Shown here: one piece after another, positions 50,268 to 58,461 of the stretch
Layout of the letters: every line of letters begins with the position of its first letter
Numbering within the stretch: the first letter of the stretch is position 1
NCBI GenBank assembly: GCA_040879985.1
Contig: JBBDJH010000009.1
Location: 54,501-118,500 of the forward strand
Length of the DNA stretch: 64,000 nt
Direction: 5' to 3'
From: VRUE01 sp040879985
GTDB lineage: Bacteria; Actinomycetota; Thermoleophilia; Solirubrobacterales; 70-9
Notes under the pieces: generated by a model
Told to the model about the DNA's origin: nothing
The model's database searches: none
What the model saw: the letters and a program-made list of their open reading frames with translations, nothing else
Made by a program: the position numbers and the translations under genes

Positions 50268-51905
50268 ATGGACGCCCTCGCCGAGGTCGAACGGGGCCGC
50301 GAGCTCTACGCAGGTCGGGCATGGACAGGCGCTTATGCGGCCCTGTCACAGGTCAACCGGCAGGCATCCCTGACGGGCGACGACCTCGAGCGGTTGGCAA
50401 CTGCCGCCTACATGCTCGGCCGGCAGGACGAGTTCTACGAAGCTCTCGAACACGCACATCAGGCCTACCTAAACGGTGGCGAGACGCTGCGGGCGGCGCG
50501 CTGCGCCTTCTGGGTTGGCATCAACCTCTTGCAGCAGGGAGAGATGGCGCGCGCCAGCGGCTGGCTCGGCCGGGCCCGGCGGCTGGTCCAGCGCGAGGGG
50601 GACGGCTGCGTGGAGCAGGGGTATCTCTTGATCCCCACGATGTTCGAGCGCGAGGCGCAGGGCGACCTCGATGGCGCGATCGCGACCGCGGCGGAGGCGG
50701 CGCGGATCGGGGAGCGCTTCGGGGACCCGGATCTCGTCGCGCTCGCGGTCCATGGCCAGGGCCACCTCATGATCACGAACGGCGAAGTGAGGGAGGGCCT
50801 CGCACTTGTCGACGAGGCGATGCTCTCCGTCTTGACCGGGGAGCTCTCGCCGATCCCGAGCGGCATCGTCTACTGCGGTGTGATCCTTGCCTGCCGGGCG
50901 GCCTATGAGCTGCGGCGCGCCGCCGAGTGGACCGGAGCCCTGACCAAGTGGTGTGACGAGCAGCCCGACATGGTCGCCTTCACGGGGCGGTGCCTCGTGC
51001 ACCGAACGGAGATCATGCACCTGCGCGGCGCCTGGGCGGAGGCGTGCGCCGAGGCTCGGCGAGCCGGTAAGCGCTGCATCCAGGGCAACAACCCGAGTGC
51101 GGCTGGCGAGGCCAGCTATCTCCAGGGTGAGGTCCACCGGCTCCTGGGCGACTTTGCGGCGGCCGACGACGCATACCGACAGGCCAACCAGCTCGGCCGG
51201 GAGCCGCAACCCGGACTCGCGCTGCTGCTGCTCGCGCAGGGCGACACCGCCGCCGCGATGACCATGATCCGCCGGGCTCTCGCGGAGAGCACGGAACGGC
51301 CGAACCGGGCCGCACTGCTTCCCGCGGTGGTCGAGATCATGCTTGCCGCTGGTGAGGCCGACGAAGCGCGAGCCGCCTGCGAGGAGCTTGACGAGATCGC
51401 CGCTGGGTACGAGGTGGCGATGCTCGATGCCGTTGCCGCCCAGGCACGCGGGGCGGTGTTGCTCGCCGACGGCGGCGCCGAGCGGGCACTGGTGGCGCTG
51501 CGGCGCGCGGTCCAGGGCTGGCAGGAGCTCGGCGCGCCCTATGAGACCGCCCGGACGCGGGCGCTGCTCGCCTGTGCTTGCCGCGAGCTCGGCGACGCCG
51601 ACTCGTCGAAGATGGAGCTCGCGGCCGCCCGGGAGGCGCTGATCGCGCTCGGCGCCACCCCCGCTCTGGCTGAAATCGACGCCCTCGACGCGCCCGTAGC
51701 GTTGCGTGACACGCGCGGGCTCACCGCGCGCGAGCTTGAGGTGCTGCGTTTGCTCGCGGCAGGACAGACCAACAAGGCGATCGCGGCCGAGCTCGTCCTC
51801 AGCGAACGGACGGTCGAGCGCCACGTGAGCAACATCTTCGCGAAGCTCGGCGTCTCGACCCGGGCTGCGGCGACGGCGTTCGCTTACGAGCACAAGCTCG
51901 TCTGA
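50268..51905 (+). CDS. LuxR-family transcription regulator with TPR-like sensor region
   Basis: This 545-residue protein has a C-terminal LuxR/GerE helix-turn-helix (LTARELEVLRLLAAGQTNKA, residues about 485-540, and SERTVERHVSNIFAKLGVST). The first 470 residues are helical with TPR-like repeats, Ala/Leu-rich. No Walker ATPase motif was seen, unlike the larger MalT/LAL regulators. A cupin-monooxygenase pair follows 136 bases later on the same strand. The gap contains GGGTGGGTGGAATCACCCAG, a dyad that may be an operator. Confidence 0.88.
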   Translation: MDALAEVERGRELYAGRAWTGAYAALSQVNRQASLTGDDLERLATAAYMLGRQDEFYEALEHAHQAYLNGGETLRAARCAFWVGINLLQQGEMARASGWLGRARRLVQREGDGCVEQGYLLIPTMFEREAQGDLDGAIATAAEAARIGERFGDPDLVALAVHGQGHLMITNGEVREGLALVDEAMLSVLTGELSPIPSGIVYCGVILACRAAYELRRAAEWTGALTKWCDEQPDMVAFTGRCLVHRTEIMHLRGAWAEACAEARRAGKRCIQGNNPSAAGEASYLQGEVHRLLGDFAAADDAYRQANQLGREPQPGLALLLLAQGDTAAAMTMIRRALAESTERPNRAALLPAVVEIMLAAGEADEARAACEELDEIAAGYEVAMLDAVAAQARGAVLLADGGAERALVALRRAVQGWQELGAPYETARTRALLACACRELGDADSSKMELAAAREALIALGATPALAEIDALDAPVALRDTRGLTARELEVLRLLAAGQTNKAIAAELVLSERTVERHVSNIFAKLGVSTRAAATAFAYEHKLV

Positions 51906-52041
51906 TCCCCGGGTGGGTGGAATCACCCAGGCGGTGGGCCGAGAAAAGTTGGGTGGTTTGGCCGATGCGCGCACCGGCCCGCGGGCCTAACCTCGCGCAG
52001 AGGCCCGAATCCGGGCTGGCAACGAGCAAGGAGGCCCCGAG

Positions 52042-52428
52042 ATGCCAAGCGTTTCACGAGAGACAGCGTCCGAAGCGGTCGAGCTTGAGGGCCTCGACGT
52101 CCGGGTCGAGCACTTGGACGGCGGCTACTCGGTCTGCTTCGAGAAGCACACCGCGGACGCGGACCTGGCGCAGTTGTTCCGCGGTCTCCCGAACGACCGC
52201 TGTCAGCTCCCTCGGTGGGGATACGTGCTCAAGGGCATGATCACGTTCCGGTTCGCCGACGGCGAGGAGGAGACCTACGTCGCGGGCGACGCCTACTACG
52301 TGCCTCCCGACCACCTCCCGGTCCACTACGCGGGCGCCGAGATCGTCGAGTTCAGCCCGACCGACGAGCTCGGCAGGACGATCCCCGTCGTGATGAGCAA
52401 CGTCGAGGCCGCGGGAGCCGCGTCGTGA
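52042..52428 (+). CDS. Cupin-domain protein
   Basis: This 128-residue protein is a small cupin: CQLPRWGYVLKGMITFRFAD for the first motif region and DAYYVPPDHLPVHYAGAE for the second. Metal ligands are partly replaced (no HxH in motif 1). A strong AAGGAGG site lies upstream of the ATG. It overlaps the monooxygenase gene by 4 bases (GTGA) and may help its regulation or product handling. Confidence 0.82.
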   Translation: MPSVSRETASEAVELEGLDVRVEHLDGGYSVCFEKHTADADLAQLFRGLPNDRCQLPRWGYVLKGMITFRFADGEEETYVAGDAYYVPPDHLPVHYAGAEIVEFSPTDELGRTIPVVMSNVEAAGAAS

Positions 52429-53507
52429 GCGTCGCGACCGAGCGCGTCGAGACGGCGATCGTCGGCGCCGGACAGGCCGGGCTCTCGACCGGGTACCACC
52501 TGGCGAAGCTGGACCGCCCGTTCCTGGTCCTCGACGAACAGGGGCGCGTGGGCGACAACTGGCGCCGGCACTACGACTCGCTCCGGCTATACAGCCCCGC
52601 GCGCCTCGACGGCCTGCCCGGGATGCCGTTTCCGGCGTCTGCCACGACCTTCCCGACCAAGGACCAGATGGCGGACTATCTGGAGGAGTACGTGAGTGCG
52701 TTCGGGCTGCCGGTCCGCGGCGGCACGAGGGTGGAGCGGGTGTCCAGGAACGGCCGCGGCTACATCGTCGATTGCGGCGACCGGCGCCTCGAGGCGGAGA
52801 ACGTGGTGGTGGCGACCGGCACGTTCGGCCGTTCCTATACCCCCGAGCTCGCCGCCCACCTCGACCCGGAGATCGTCCAGCTCCACTCGAGCGAGTACCA
52901 GAACCCGTTCCAGCTCCGGGAGGGACCGGTGCTCGTCGTCGGCGCGTCCCATTCGGGCGCCGATGTCGCGATCGACGTCGCCGGCGGGCACAGGACCATT
53001 CTCTGCGGCCGCGACACCGGCGAGATCCCGTTCGACATCGAGGCGCGGCCTGCCCTGGCGGTGGGCTGGCGGGTGATGTCCTTCCTTGCACGCAGGGTGC
53101 TGACGTTGCGAACGCCGATCGGCCGGAAGATGAGGCCGAAGATTCGCGGGCACGGCGGCCCCCTCCTGCGGTTCAAGCGGGCCGACCTGGATGCGGCGGG
53201 AGTGGAGCGGACGACGGCCCGCGTGGCCGGGGTTCGCGACGGTAGGCCGGAGCTCGACGATGGCACCGTCCTCGATGTCGCGAACGTGATCTGGTGCACC
53301 GGCTTCAAGCAGGAGTTCAGTTGGATCGACCTGCCCGTGATCGGCCAGGATGGCTGGCCCGAGGAGGAGCGCGGCGTCGTCGAGGCGGCTCCCGGGCTTT
53401 ACTTCACGGGGCTCGCGTTCCAGTACGCGTTCAGCTCGATGCTGATCCTTGGCGCCGGCCGGGACGCGGAGTACGTCGCAAAGCGCATCGCGGCGCACGC
53501 CCATTAG
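52425..53507 (+). CDS. Flavin-containing monooxygenase
   Basis: This 360-residue protein has an FAD-binding GAGQAGLSTGYHLAK and an NADPH-binding VVGASHSGADVAIDVAG motif, with a GDNWRRHYDSLRLYSPA segment in between, as in single-component flavin monooxygenases (YUCCA/CzcO-like). The GTG at 52425 overlaps the cupin stop. It probably adds oxygen to a soft nucleophile; the substrate is unknown. A degraded relative is at 38790-39270. Confidence 0.9.
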   Translation: MSVATERVETAIVGAGQAGLSTGYHLAKLDRPFLVLDEQGRVGDNWRRHYDSLRLYSPARLDGLPGMPFPASATTFPTKDQMADYLEEYVSAFGLPVRGGTRVERVSRNGRGYIVDCGDRRLEAENVVVATGTFGRSYTPELAAHLDPEIVQLHSSEYQNPFQLREGPVLVVGASHSGADVAIDVAGGHRTILCGRDTGEIPFDIEARPALAVGWRVMSFLARRVLTLRTPIGRKMRPKIRGHGGPLLRFKRADLDAAGVERTTARVAGVRDGRPELDDGTVLDVANVIWCTGFKQEFSWIDLPVIGQDGWPEEERGVVEAAPGLYFTGLAFQYAFSSMLILGAGRDAEYVAKRIAAHAH

Positions 53508-53627
53508 CGGCAGCAGGGTCCGCTTCCGCTTCGCGAAACGCGAAACGTGCCACCTCGGCGAGAAATCGCTGCTAATCCATTTGGTTTCGGCAATCCGCGC
53601 CGATCCCAACCCGCCCACGTGCAGGGC

Positions 53628-53683
53628 ATTCGCGAAAAAGCGGCTGATCGGATTCGAACCGACGACCTTCTGCATGGCAATTA
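53628..53683 (-). repeat. Left att-like direct repeat (tRNA-Gly(GCC) 3' half)
   Basis: This 56-bp stretch is identical to 63874-63929. On the minus strand it reads TTGCCATGCAGAAGGTCGTC, then GGTTCGAATCCGATCAGCCGC: the anticodon-loop 3' side and T arm of a tRNA-Gly(GCC). The 5' half of the tRNA is absent. Such tRNA 3' ends are usual attachment sites for integrases, so this is the presumed attL or attR of the island. Confidence 0.82.
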
Positions 53684-53801
53684 GGCAGGTCATCAGCAAG
53701 TCGCAGCCTTCACTCATACGCCATTTGCAGGGCTTTCGTAATTGGCGAGGTCGCGGATGTTCAGCGCGGATATGAACGGATAGGCACGGATATGCAGCGA
53801 G

Positions 53802-53834
53802 TCAGGCACTTCTGGCGAGAAGTGCCTGAAATCA
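53802..53834. repeat. Palindromic repeat, family copy B
   Basis: GTCAGGCACTTCTGGCGAGA is followed by AGTGCCTGAAATC, so CAGGCACTT pairs with AAGTGCCTG across 8 bases. It shares the AAGTGCC-GAAATC end with copies A and C. It lies just inside the left att repeat. Confidence 0.65.
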
Positions 53835-53987
53835 AGGAGACCGGTTCCAATCGCTCGGCGCCGCCCACGTCAGACTGCGCGCATCCCCCACCTGAATCGA
53901 GTTCCAGCAGAAAATTGCGCAGCAGCGGATCGGGGATGCGCCAGCTGCCGCCCTAAAGCGAACGCTGGCCATGTCGCCGGAAGAGAC

Positions 53988-54182
53988 TCAGGGGTCGAGC
54001 AGACGCTTGACCGACGCTTCGTCATCGATCAGCTCGCCCTCTGGCAGCTCTGCGATTCGATGAACACGCACTGCGAGATCGCTCAACTCCAGAGCTGTGC
54101 CGAGGTCGTCCAGCAGTTCGGAGTCGCCCTGAAGCTCGGCAAACTCATCGGGGCGCAGGGTCCGCAAGTTATGCAAAGCCAT
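53988..54182 (-). CDS. 64-residue protein, function unknown (has a truncated paralogue)
   Basis: This small acidic protein reads MALHNLRTLRPDEFAELQGD, then ELLDDLGTALELSDLAVRVH and RIAELPEGELIDDEASVKRL. Existence of a partial paralogue at 45420-45551, conserved at protein level, supports that it is coding. I do not recognise it; the size and island context fit an antitoxin-like role, but no toxin directly adjoins it. Confidence 0.6.
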   Translation of the reverse strand: MALHNLRTLRPDEFAELQGDSELLDDLGTALELSDLAVRVHRIAELPEGELIDDEASVKRLLDP

Positions 54183-54253
54183 ATCGAGAAGATAGAACAG
54201 CGCCAGACGGAAATCGGATTCTTACGGCTTTCTCGTCAGATTCTGTAAGAACG

Positions 54254-54556
54254 TCAGGCGCCGAAGCCGTGCATCAGCTCATCCTCTGGAACCTCCGAGA
54301 TTGGATGAGAATCGGGGTCGAGGCGCTCAAAGTTGCCGTCGAGCGCGAAATTGCGACTCCGCACGGCCTCGGCCGCGTAACGGATCGCCTCCCGCACGTC
54401 CTCGGCCTCCAGGTCCGGGTGGGCGGCAACGATCTCCGACTGACTCATGCCATCGGCGAGCATGTTGACCACGGTCGCCACGGGGATCCGCAAGCCGCGT
54501 ATGCAAGGGAGGCCGCCCATCTGGCCAGGCCGGACAGTAATCCGCGTGAATTTCAC
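54254..54556 (-). CDS. DUF433-domain protein
   Basis: This 100-residue protein has the DUF433 pattern: GGLPCIRGLRIPVATVVNML, then DGMSQSEIVAAHPDLEAEDVREAIRYAAE. DUF433 proteins have a helix-turn-helix and often act as antitoxins. The gene overlaps the 66-residue gene upstream by 4 bases, so it is the third of a stacked trio. Its C terminus has PISEVPEDELMHGF. Confidence 0.85.
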   Translation of the reverse strand: MKFTRITVRPGQMGGLPCIRGLRIPVATVVNMLADGMSQSEIVAAHPDLEAEDVREAIRYAAEAVRSRNFALDGNFERLDPDSHPISEVPEDELMHGFGA

Positions 54557-54753
54557 CGCGTTCTCCTCCGTCCGTAGCGCTTGATTTCGTCACGAAGCGT
54601 TTCTGCTTGGCCCTTCAGGGAATCGACCATGGCCCCTCCGATGCGTGGATCGATGTCCGGCGCCGGGGCTTGCTCCTGCTGTTCCGCGGTCGCTTTCTCG
54701 AAGCGCTGGAGTTCGATCAGGGCGATTGCGTATTGGCGCTCGTTGGTGATCAC
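54553..54753 (-). CDS. 66-residue helical protein of a stacked trio
   Basis: A GTG at 54753 overlaps the stop of the preceding 57-residue gene as GTGA. The product begins ITNERQYAIALIELQRFEKA, resembling the N terminus seen in some XRE-type antitoxins (HigA-like), but it lacks a helix-turn-helix. It ends in a basic RYGRRRTR. The 4-base overlaps on both sides support coupling. Confidence 0.65.
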   Translation of the reverse strand: MITNERQYAIALIELQRFEKATAEQQEQAPAPDIDPRIGGAMVDSLKGQAETLRDEIKRYGRRRTR

Positions 54754-54923
54754 GATGGGTCCTCCAGGTGAATCTGGCGGTCTGCTTGCCGGCGTGGGAG
54801 CGATTCCCGCTTCTCGACAACGGTGACCACGACCCGCTTGCCTTCGCGCAGCAGCTTGTCGACCTCTTCGACAACGGCGATGGGTTTATCGCCGACGGTG
54901 GGATCCAGGCGAAACGTTTTCAT
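54750..54923 (-). CDS. 57-residue protein, first gene of the stacked trio
   Basis: An ATG at 54923 begins MKTFRLDPTVGDKPIAVVEE and VDKLLREGKRVVVTVVEKRE, a beta-alpha-beta-like small protein that ends ADRQIHLEDPS. The stop at 54750 overlaps the next start. Short length means it is easily missed. I recognise no family; a role as part of a small toxin-antitoxin-like operon is inference. Confidence 0.65.
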   Translation of the reverse strand: MKTFRLDPTVGDKPIAVVEEVDKLLREGKRVVVTVVEKRESLPRRQADRQIHLEDPS

Positions 54924-55028
54924 CTCGCTGCACGATAGGAGATGGGCGGGAGAAAGCCCAGCTGATCGCCACGCCGCGACGGCGAGGACTCCGGAGGCTC
55001 ACTGCGACAGGTCGCGACGCTGTTCGGA

Positions 55029-55982
55029 TCAAAGGACGTCCCGGATCTCCTCGAACCGGCCGATGACCTCATCGAAGGATGGATAGGCGCCATAGCAAAG
55101 GGTCCGACACTGCTCGTCGTAGTCGACCGCGATCTGCGCTCGCACCTCGGCGACAGGGAAGACACCGGCCCTGCCGGCGAAGCTGAGGCCGGGCGGGCGC
55201 CTGTAGCCCCTTTTGAAGAACTTCAGGCTGACTCTCTCGTAGTCCTCCTTGATCGACTGGTACTCCGGTGAGCTGAGCATCGTCCGAACCTCATCCTCCC
55301 CCGCGAGCGCATAGAGATCGATGTAGTGCCGCGCGTCGCGGCCGAGAGGCCTGCGCTCCGATACGAGCCGCTCGACGAGACTGTGCACCACGAAGAGCTT
55401 CTCGACGAAGGTCCGTCGGAAATGCAGAACGGTCATCGGAAAGGAATCGAGATCCTCGGCGATCACCCCCTGCCCAGCCTCCTGCAGGAAGCGACCCACC
55501 ACCGCGCTGATCTCTCGCTCGGTGGTGGGAGAGGCACCCCCTCGCGTGCCCGGCTCCGTCATGATCGACGGAGCAATCCCGATCCGTGCGAAGCGCGGCA
55601 CGAAGGCAAACCAGTCGCTGCGCGCTCTGCCGGCCACCCGTTCGCTCCGCCCGCCGTCCAGCTCCAGGCCGGGATGCGTGGCGATCGCCTCGGTCAGCGC
55701 CGCGAACTCCGCGTCGACCCGCCCCCTGCCCAATCGCGGCTCGAAGCGCTCGGGCACAAGTAGGAGGTCAACATCCTCGGACAGCCGCTCGATCAGCCCC
55801 CAGGCCTTGGAGAGGCTCGTGCCTCCCTTGAAGATCATCTGGCCCGGTTGGTAGCGCCCGGCGACGATTCGCAGGATCTCGGTGATGTAGTAGTCCTTCT
55901 CGACGAAGGCCTCATCCAGTGACCGAGCGGCAGCAGCCGCCGCCACGATGTTTGGGAATTCGTCGTGCTGGAAGAGCCTCAT
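55029..55982 (-). CDS. AbiEii-like nucleotidyltransferase, second system
   Basis: This 317-residue protein has the nucleotidyltransferase motif IFKGGTSLSKAWGLIERLSE and then DVDLLL, the typical GG...DxD pair, and VEKDYYITEILRIV near the start, as in AbiEii/DUF1814-type toxins. The ATG at 55982 overlaps the antitoxin stop by 4 bases and is preferred to the ATG at 55994. It is only distantly like the first AbiEii in this window. Confidence 0.87.
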   Translation of the reverse strand: MRLFQHDEFPNIVAAAAAARSLDEAFVEKDYYITEILRIVAGRYQPGQMIFKGGTSLSKAWGLIERLSEDVDLLLVPERFEPRLGRGRVDAEFAALTEAIATHPGLELDGGRSERVAGRARSDWFAFVPRFARIGIAPSIMTEPGTRGGASPTTEREISAVVGRFLQEAGQGVIAEDLDSFPMTVLHFRRTFVEKLFVVHSLVERLVSERRPLGRDARHYIDLYALAGEDEVRTMLSSPEYQSIKEDYERVSLKFFKRGYRRPPGLSFAGRAGVFPVAEVRAQIAVDYDEQCRTLCYGAYPSFDEVIGRFEEIRDVL

Positions 55983-56713
55983 CGCGCCTGCCATTTCCTG
56001 GCGGCGGGTAGGTCGCGGAGGAGGCCAAAGTCGAACGTAGAGAGGGGGTTGAGACTGTCGCGCAACCGCTTGAGCGTGCGCGGATTGGCCTCCAACTCCT
56101 CACCGAGGGCGCCGAGCATGGCGCGGACGCGTGGTGGTTCATCGAGGGCGGCCCTAGCAACTCGCTCGAACGTGCCCTCTGTCTCGAGGATGCGGAGAAG
56201 GCGTTTAGTCGTCCTCGCGGGCCCGACATCGCTGTAGCCGCCCCGCGTACGCAGCATCTCGATCAGCGCCCCCTCCTCAGGGTTGAGACGCGCCCGGCTC
56301 GCGGGTCGCCGCGTATGGACGACCGCGTTGCCCAATGCGCTTGGAGGGTTGGCTGCCGGGGTTGCAAGCTCCGGACGGGCCGGGTTCTGGGTGGTCAGCC
56401 CAAGCACGTTCGCCGCGCTCAGGCCGGCGGCATGCAATGGCGCGCCAACCGTGTGACTCGCTACAGCGGTCGCCGATGGGATGCTCGGTCCCAGGACCGT
56501 CGGGCGCGAGCGGTAATAGAGGCCGTGTCGCGCCCGCTCAACGACGCCCGCCTCGGCCAGTCGTGCCAGCGTCCGCGCGACCGTCCGCGGGGGAAGGTCG
56601 CTGAAGTCAGACACGCGCCAGAACCGCTCACCGCCCTTCTCGATGCGGCGACGGATTCGGGCGGCGGCACTGGGCGCCCCTGCGCGCTTCAATGTTCCCG
56701 GACCCTTCGGCAT
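55979..56713 (-). CDS. AbiEi-like antitoxin (DUF6088-like)
   Basis: This 244-residue protein has an N-terminal winged helix: RIRRRIEKGGERFWRVSDFS and RTVARTLARLAEAGVVERAR, then HGLYYRSRPT. The middle has GLSAANVLGLTTQNPARPEL, a block common in AbiEi/DUF6088 antitoxins. It should neutralise the overlapping nucleotidyltransferase and regulate transcription. The gene start is 14 bases from a CTAG-rich upstream region. Confidence 0.82.
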   Translation of the reverse strand: MPKGPGTLKRAGAPSAAARIRRRIEKGGERFWRVSDFSDLPPRTVARTLARLAEAGVVERARHGLYYRSRPTVLGPSIPSATAVASHTVGAPLHAAGLSAANVLGLTTQNPARPELATPAANPPSALGNAVVHTRRPASRARLNPEEGALIEMLRTRGGYSDVGPARTTKRLLRILETEGTFERVARAALDEPPRVRAMLGALGEELEANPRTLKRLRDSLNPLSTFDFGLLRDLPAARKWQAR

Positions 56714-56722
56714 GGCGCCACT

Positions 56723-56767
56723 CTAGCACTTGGCTAGTTTTTCTGCTTAAAAATGAGACAAGCTAGC
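56723..56767 (-). promoter_or_regulatory. CTAG-rich putative operator/promoter upstream of the second AbiE pair
   Basis: On the minus strand CTAGCTTGTC and CTAGCCAAGT recur with the spacing of a promoter region, and a further CTAG follows. The A/T-rich CATTTTTAAGCAGAAAAA between them stands out in this high-GC sequence. A -35-like TTGTCT is present. Autoregulation by the AbiEi-like protein is inferred. Confidence 0.35.
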
Positions 56768-56979
56768 GCCCAACCAGCCCTCCGTGCCGATGCTGCTCAA
56801 CGCCTTCGCGCACCCACTCCTGCCCAGCAAGTCGCGGTCGTGAAGGAAGGCGGCAAGCGCCTCGCTCCAGCGCCTCGCCGGGTAGCTTGCAGATAATTTT
56901 GAAAATAACCGACGTTTTCGCTGCGATAGCGAGCACCCGACGTGCCTCAAAGCTTCGGGCGCCTAGCTAGACTGAATCG

Positions 56980-57888
56980 ATGGCCAGGGCAGGGCGCGAT
57001 CTGGAGCGGCTCGTCGCCGTGCTGGAGGAACTCCTGCGGCCCGCCGGCCTCCTCGTTCGGTCTCCCGACCATCTTCGCGACACCGTCACCGGCGGCCTAC
57101 GCGAGGTGGACGTGGCTATCCGCGCGTCCGAGGAGAGCCCGGTGATTGCGATCTGCGAGTGCCGTGATCGAGCCGGGGTCGAGGACGTGACCTGGATTGA
57201 GCAGGTGGTGACCAAGGCCCGCGACTTCGAGGGAAGTCCGCCAGCGGTCCTCATCTCCTCCTCAGGCTTCTCCGACGCGGCGCGGACGAAGGCGCAAACC
57301 TATGGACACGACGTGCGCCTGGTTACCGACGTCACGCTCGAGGAATTCCGCGCCTGGTTCCAGGTCGAGCACATGATCCTCGTGGTGTGCGACCGTGGAC
57401 TGCGGGGCTGCGACATCGAACTGACCCCCGACGACGCCGAGGCCTTCGCTCCAACGGTTTCGGAGGCGCTCGCGAAAGAAGGACGCGCGGCGTGCATCTT
57501 CGAGCGCAGAGCGCTGTCGGCGGTGTCCTCGATGCACATCTTTGAGGAGTGGTGGAAGCGCACGCACGAGCGGGTCGAGCTAGATGTTCCCGCCGACGGA
57601 AGGCCCGTCCGGCGTCCCGTTCCGATCTTCTTCGAGGACCCCGAGGAGTGCTTCTCGGTCTTGACCGAACTCGGACCGCGCGCCGTCGCCGCCGTGCAAC
57701 TCCATGTCGAGATCACGCGGACAAAGCGGCTGGTGGCGGCGTCGCGCGTCACCCGCTACTCCGACGAACACGCCGATTTGGCCGAGAGCGTCGAGTTTGA
57801 TCTAGGGCGTCCCATGGGCACGGTCTCGATCCACAAGATGACCGAAGGACCGATCCACGTCCGCTACCGGCCCGAGGACGACACCTGA
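56980..57888 (+). CDS. Mrr-like restriction endonuclease
   Basis: This 302-residue protein has an N-terminal PD-(D/E)xK nuclease domain of the Mrr/restriction-endonuclease-IV type. The order is LEELLRPAGLLVRSPDHLR, REVDVAIRA (metal-binding Asp), VIAICECRDRAGVEDVTWIEQ and AVLISSSGFSDAARTKAQTYG. The usual lysine of the ExK motif is an arginine (ECR), though a nearby residue could substitute. The C-terminal half has no recognised domain. Modified foreign DNA is a likely target. It faces the second AbiE pair divergently. Confidence 0.8.
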   Translation: MARAGRDLERLVAVLEELLRPAGLLVRSPDHLRDTVTGGLREVDVAIRASEESPVIAICECRDRAGVEDVTWIEQVVTKARDFEGSPPAVLISSSGFSDAARTKAQTYGHDVRLVTDVTLEEFRAWFQVEHMILVVCDRGLRGCDIELTPDDAEAFAPTVSEALAKEGRAACIFERRALSAVSSMHIFEEWWKRTHERVELDVPADGRPVRRPVPIFFEDPEECFSVLTELGPRAVAAVQLHVEITRTKRLVAASRVTRYSDEHADLAESVEFDLGRPMGTVSIHKMTEGPIHVRYRPEDDT

Positions 57889-57933
57889 ACGGAGCGGTCG
57901 AGGGGCTCCGCCTACACCGGGCCGTCGCCGGGT

Positions 57934-58461
57934 TCACTCGAGCAGGATGGCGCCGACGGCGACAGCAAGGCATAGGACCGCAAGGATCTCGGCCATGATC
58001 GCGATGATGAGAGCGAGCCCCTTCCAGCTGTTCTGCTCCTTGGCGCGACGGATCACATTGAGTTCGGTCAGGGCGACCTCGCGCTGCGCCGCCGGTGCTG
58101 AGTCTTCCCAACGCTCAGCGATCTGCTTTTTCAAGGCCTCGACCGTGACGCCACGATATGAGCGCGGCAGGTTGGTGACGATTCCGCCAATAGCGGCGAC
58201 CACGAAGAAGACAAGCGCCGCGAGGACCCCGATGCGGCTGACCTCCGGAAGTTGGTAACCGCCAGCACCGGTGAGGACGGCGGTCAGGCCGAAGAGGAGC
58301 GAGACCAGGGCCCCGGAGGTCGTGATCACCGCGAGGCCGCGCTGCTCGAAGGAACTCTTTCGCTCCTCCTGGCCCGCCGCCTGGTCGGCGACGTAGGCGG
58401 CGTAGACGGCCGCGCCGTCCTCGCGGTCCTCAGCGCCCGGCGAGCTCAAGCACCTGGTCAC
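57934..58461 (-). CDS. Membrane protein paired with an acidic partner
   Basis: This roughly 175-residue protein has hydrophobic helices around ITTSGALVSLLFGLTAVLTG, IGVLAALVFFVVAAIGG and GLALIIAIMAEILAVLCLAV, with a cytosolic loop of about 60 residues. KSSFEQRGLAV before the first helix is a feature of a widespread actinobacterial membrane family whose role is unknown to me. The GTG at 58461 is used; it overlaps the acidic gene by 32 bases. Membrane effectors in defence islands often have this size, but that role is inference. Confidence 0.7.
   Translation of the reverse strand: MTRCLSSPGAEDREDGAAVYAAYVADQAAGQEERKSSFEQRGLAVITTSGALVSLLFGLTAVLTGAGGYQLPEVSRIGVLAALVFFVVAAIGGIVTNLPRSYRGVTVEALKKQIAERWEDSAPAAQREVALTELNVIRRAKEQNSWKGLALIIAIMAEILAVLCLAVAVGAILLE

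Larger units (their letters stand above)
53508..53987. other. Gene-poor left border of the tRNA-Gly island
   Basis: This 480-base stretch has no convincing gene. It holds the 56-bp att-like repeat (53628-53683), a run of ATATG-containing short repeats (53771-53797: GGATATGAACGG, then ACGGATATGCAGC) and palindrome copy B. Open frames reading LIGFEPTTFC come from the tRNA-Gly fragment and are not genes. Confidence 0.7.

Noticed and set aside
53449..53775. Small proteins containing LIGFEPTTFC at both island borders
   Set aside because: This peptide is the well-known spurious translation of a tRNA fragment's complementary strand. The DNA is explained by the att-like tRNA-Gly repeat.
56747..56950. 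A 67-residue minus-strand gene between the AbiE pair and the nuclease
   Set aside because: It has no ribosome site, no family feature and would lie over the upstream control region of the AbiEi-like gene.
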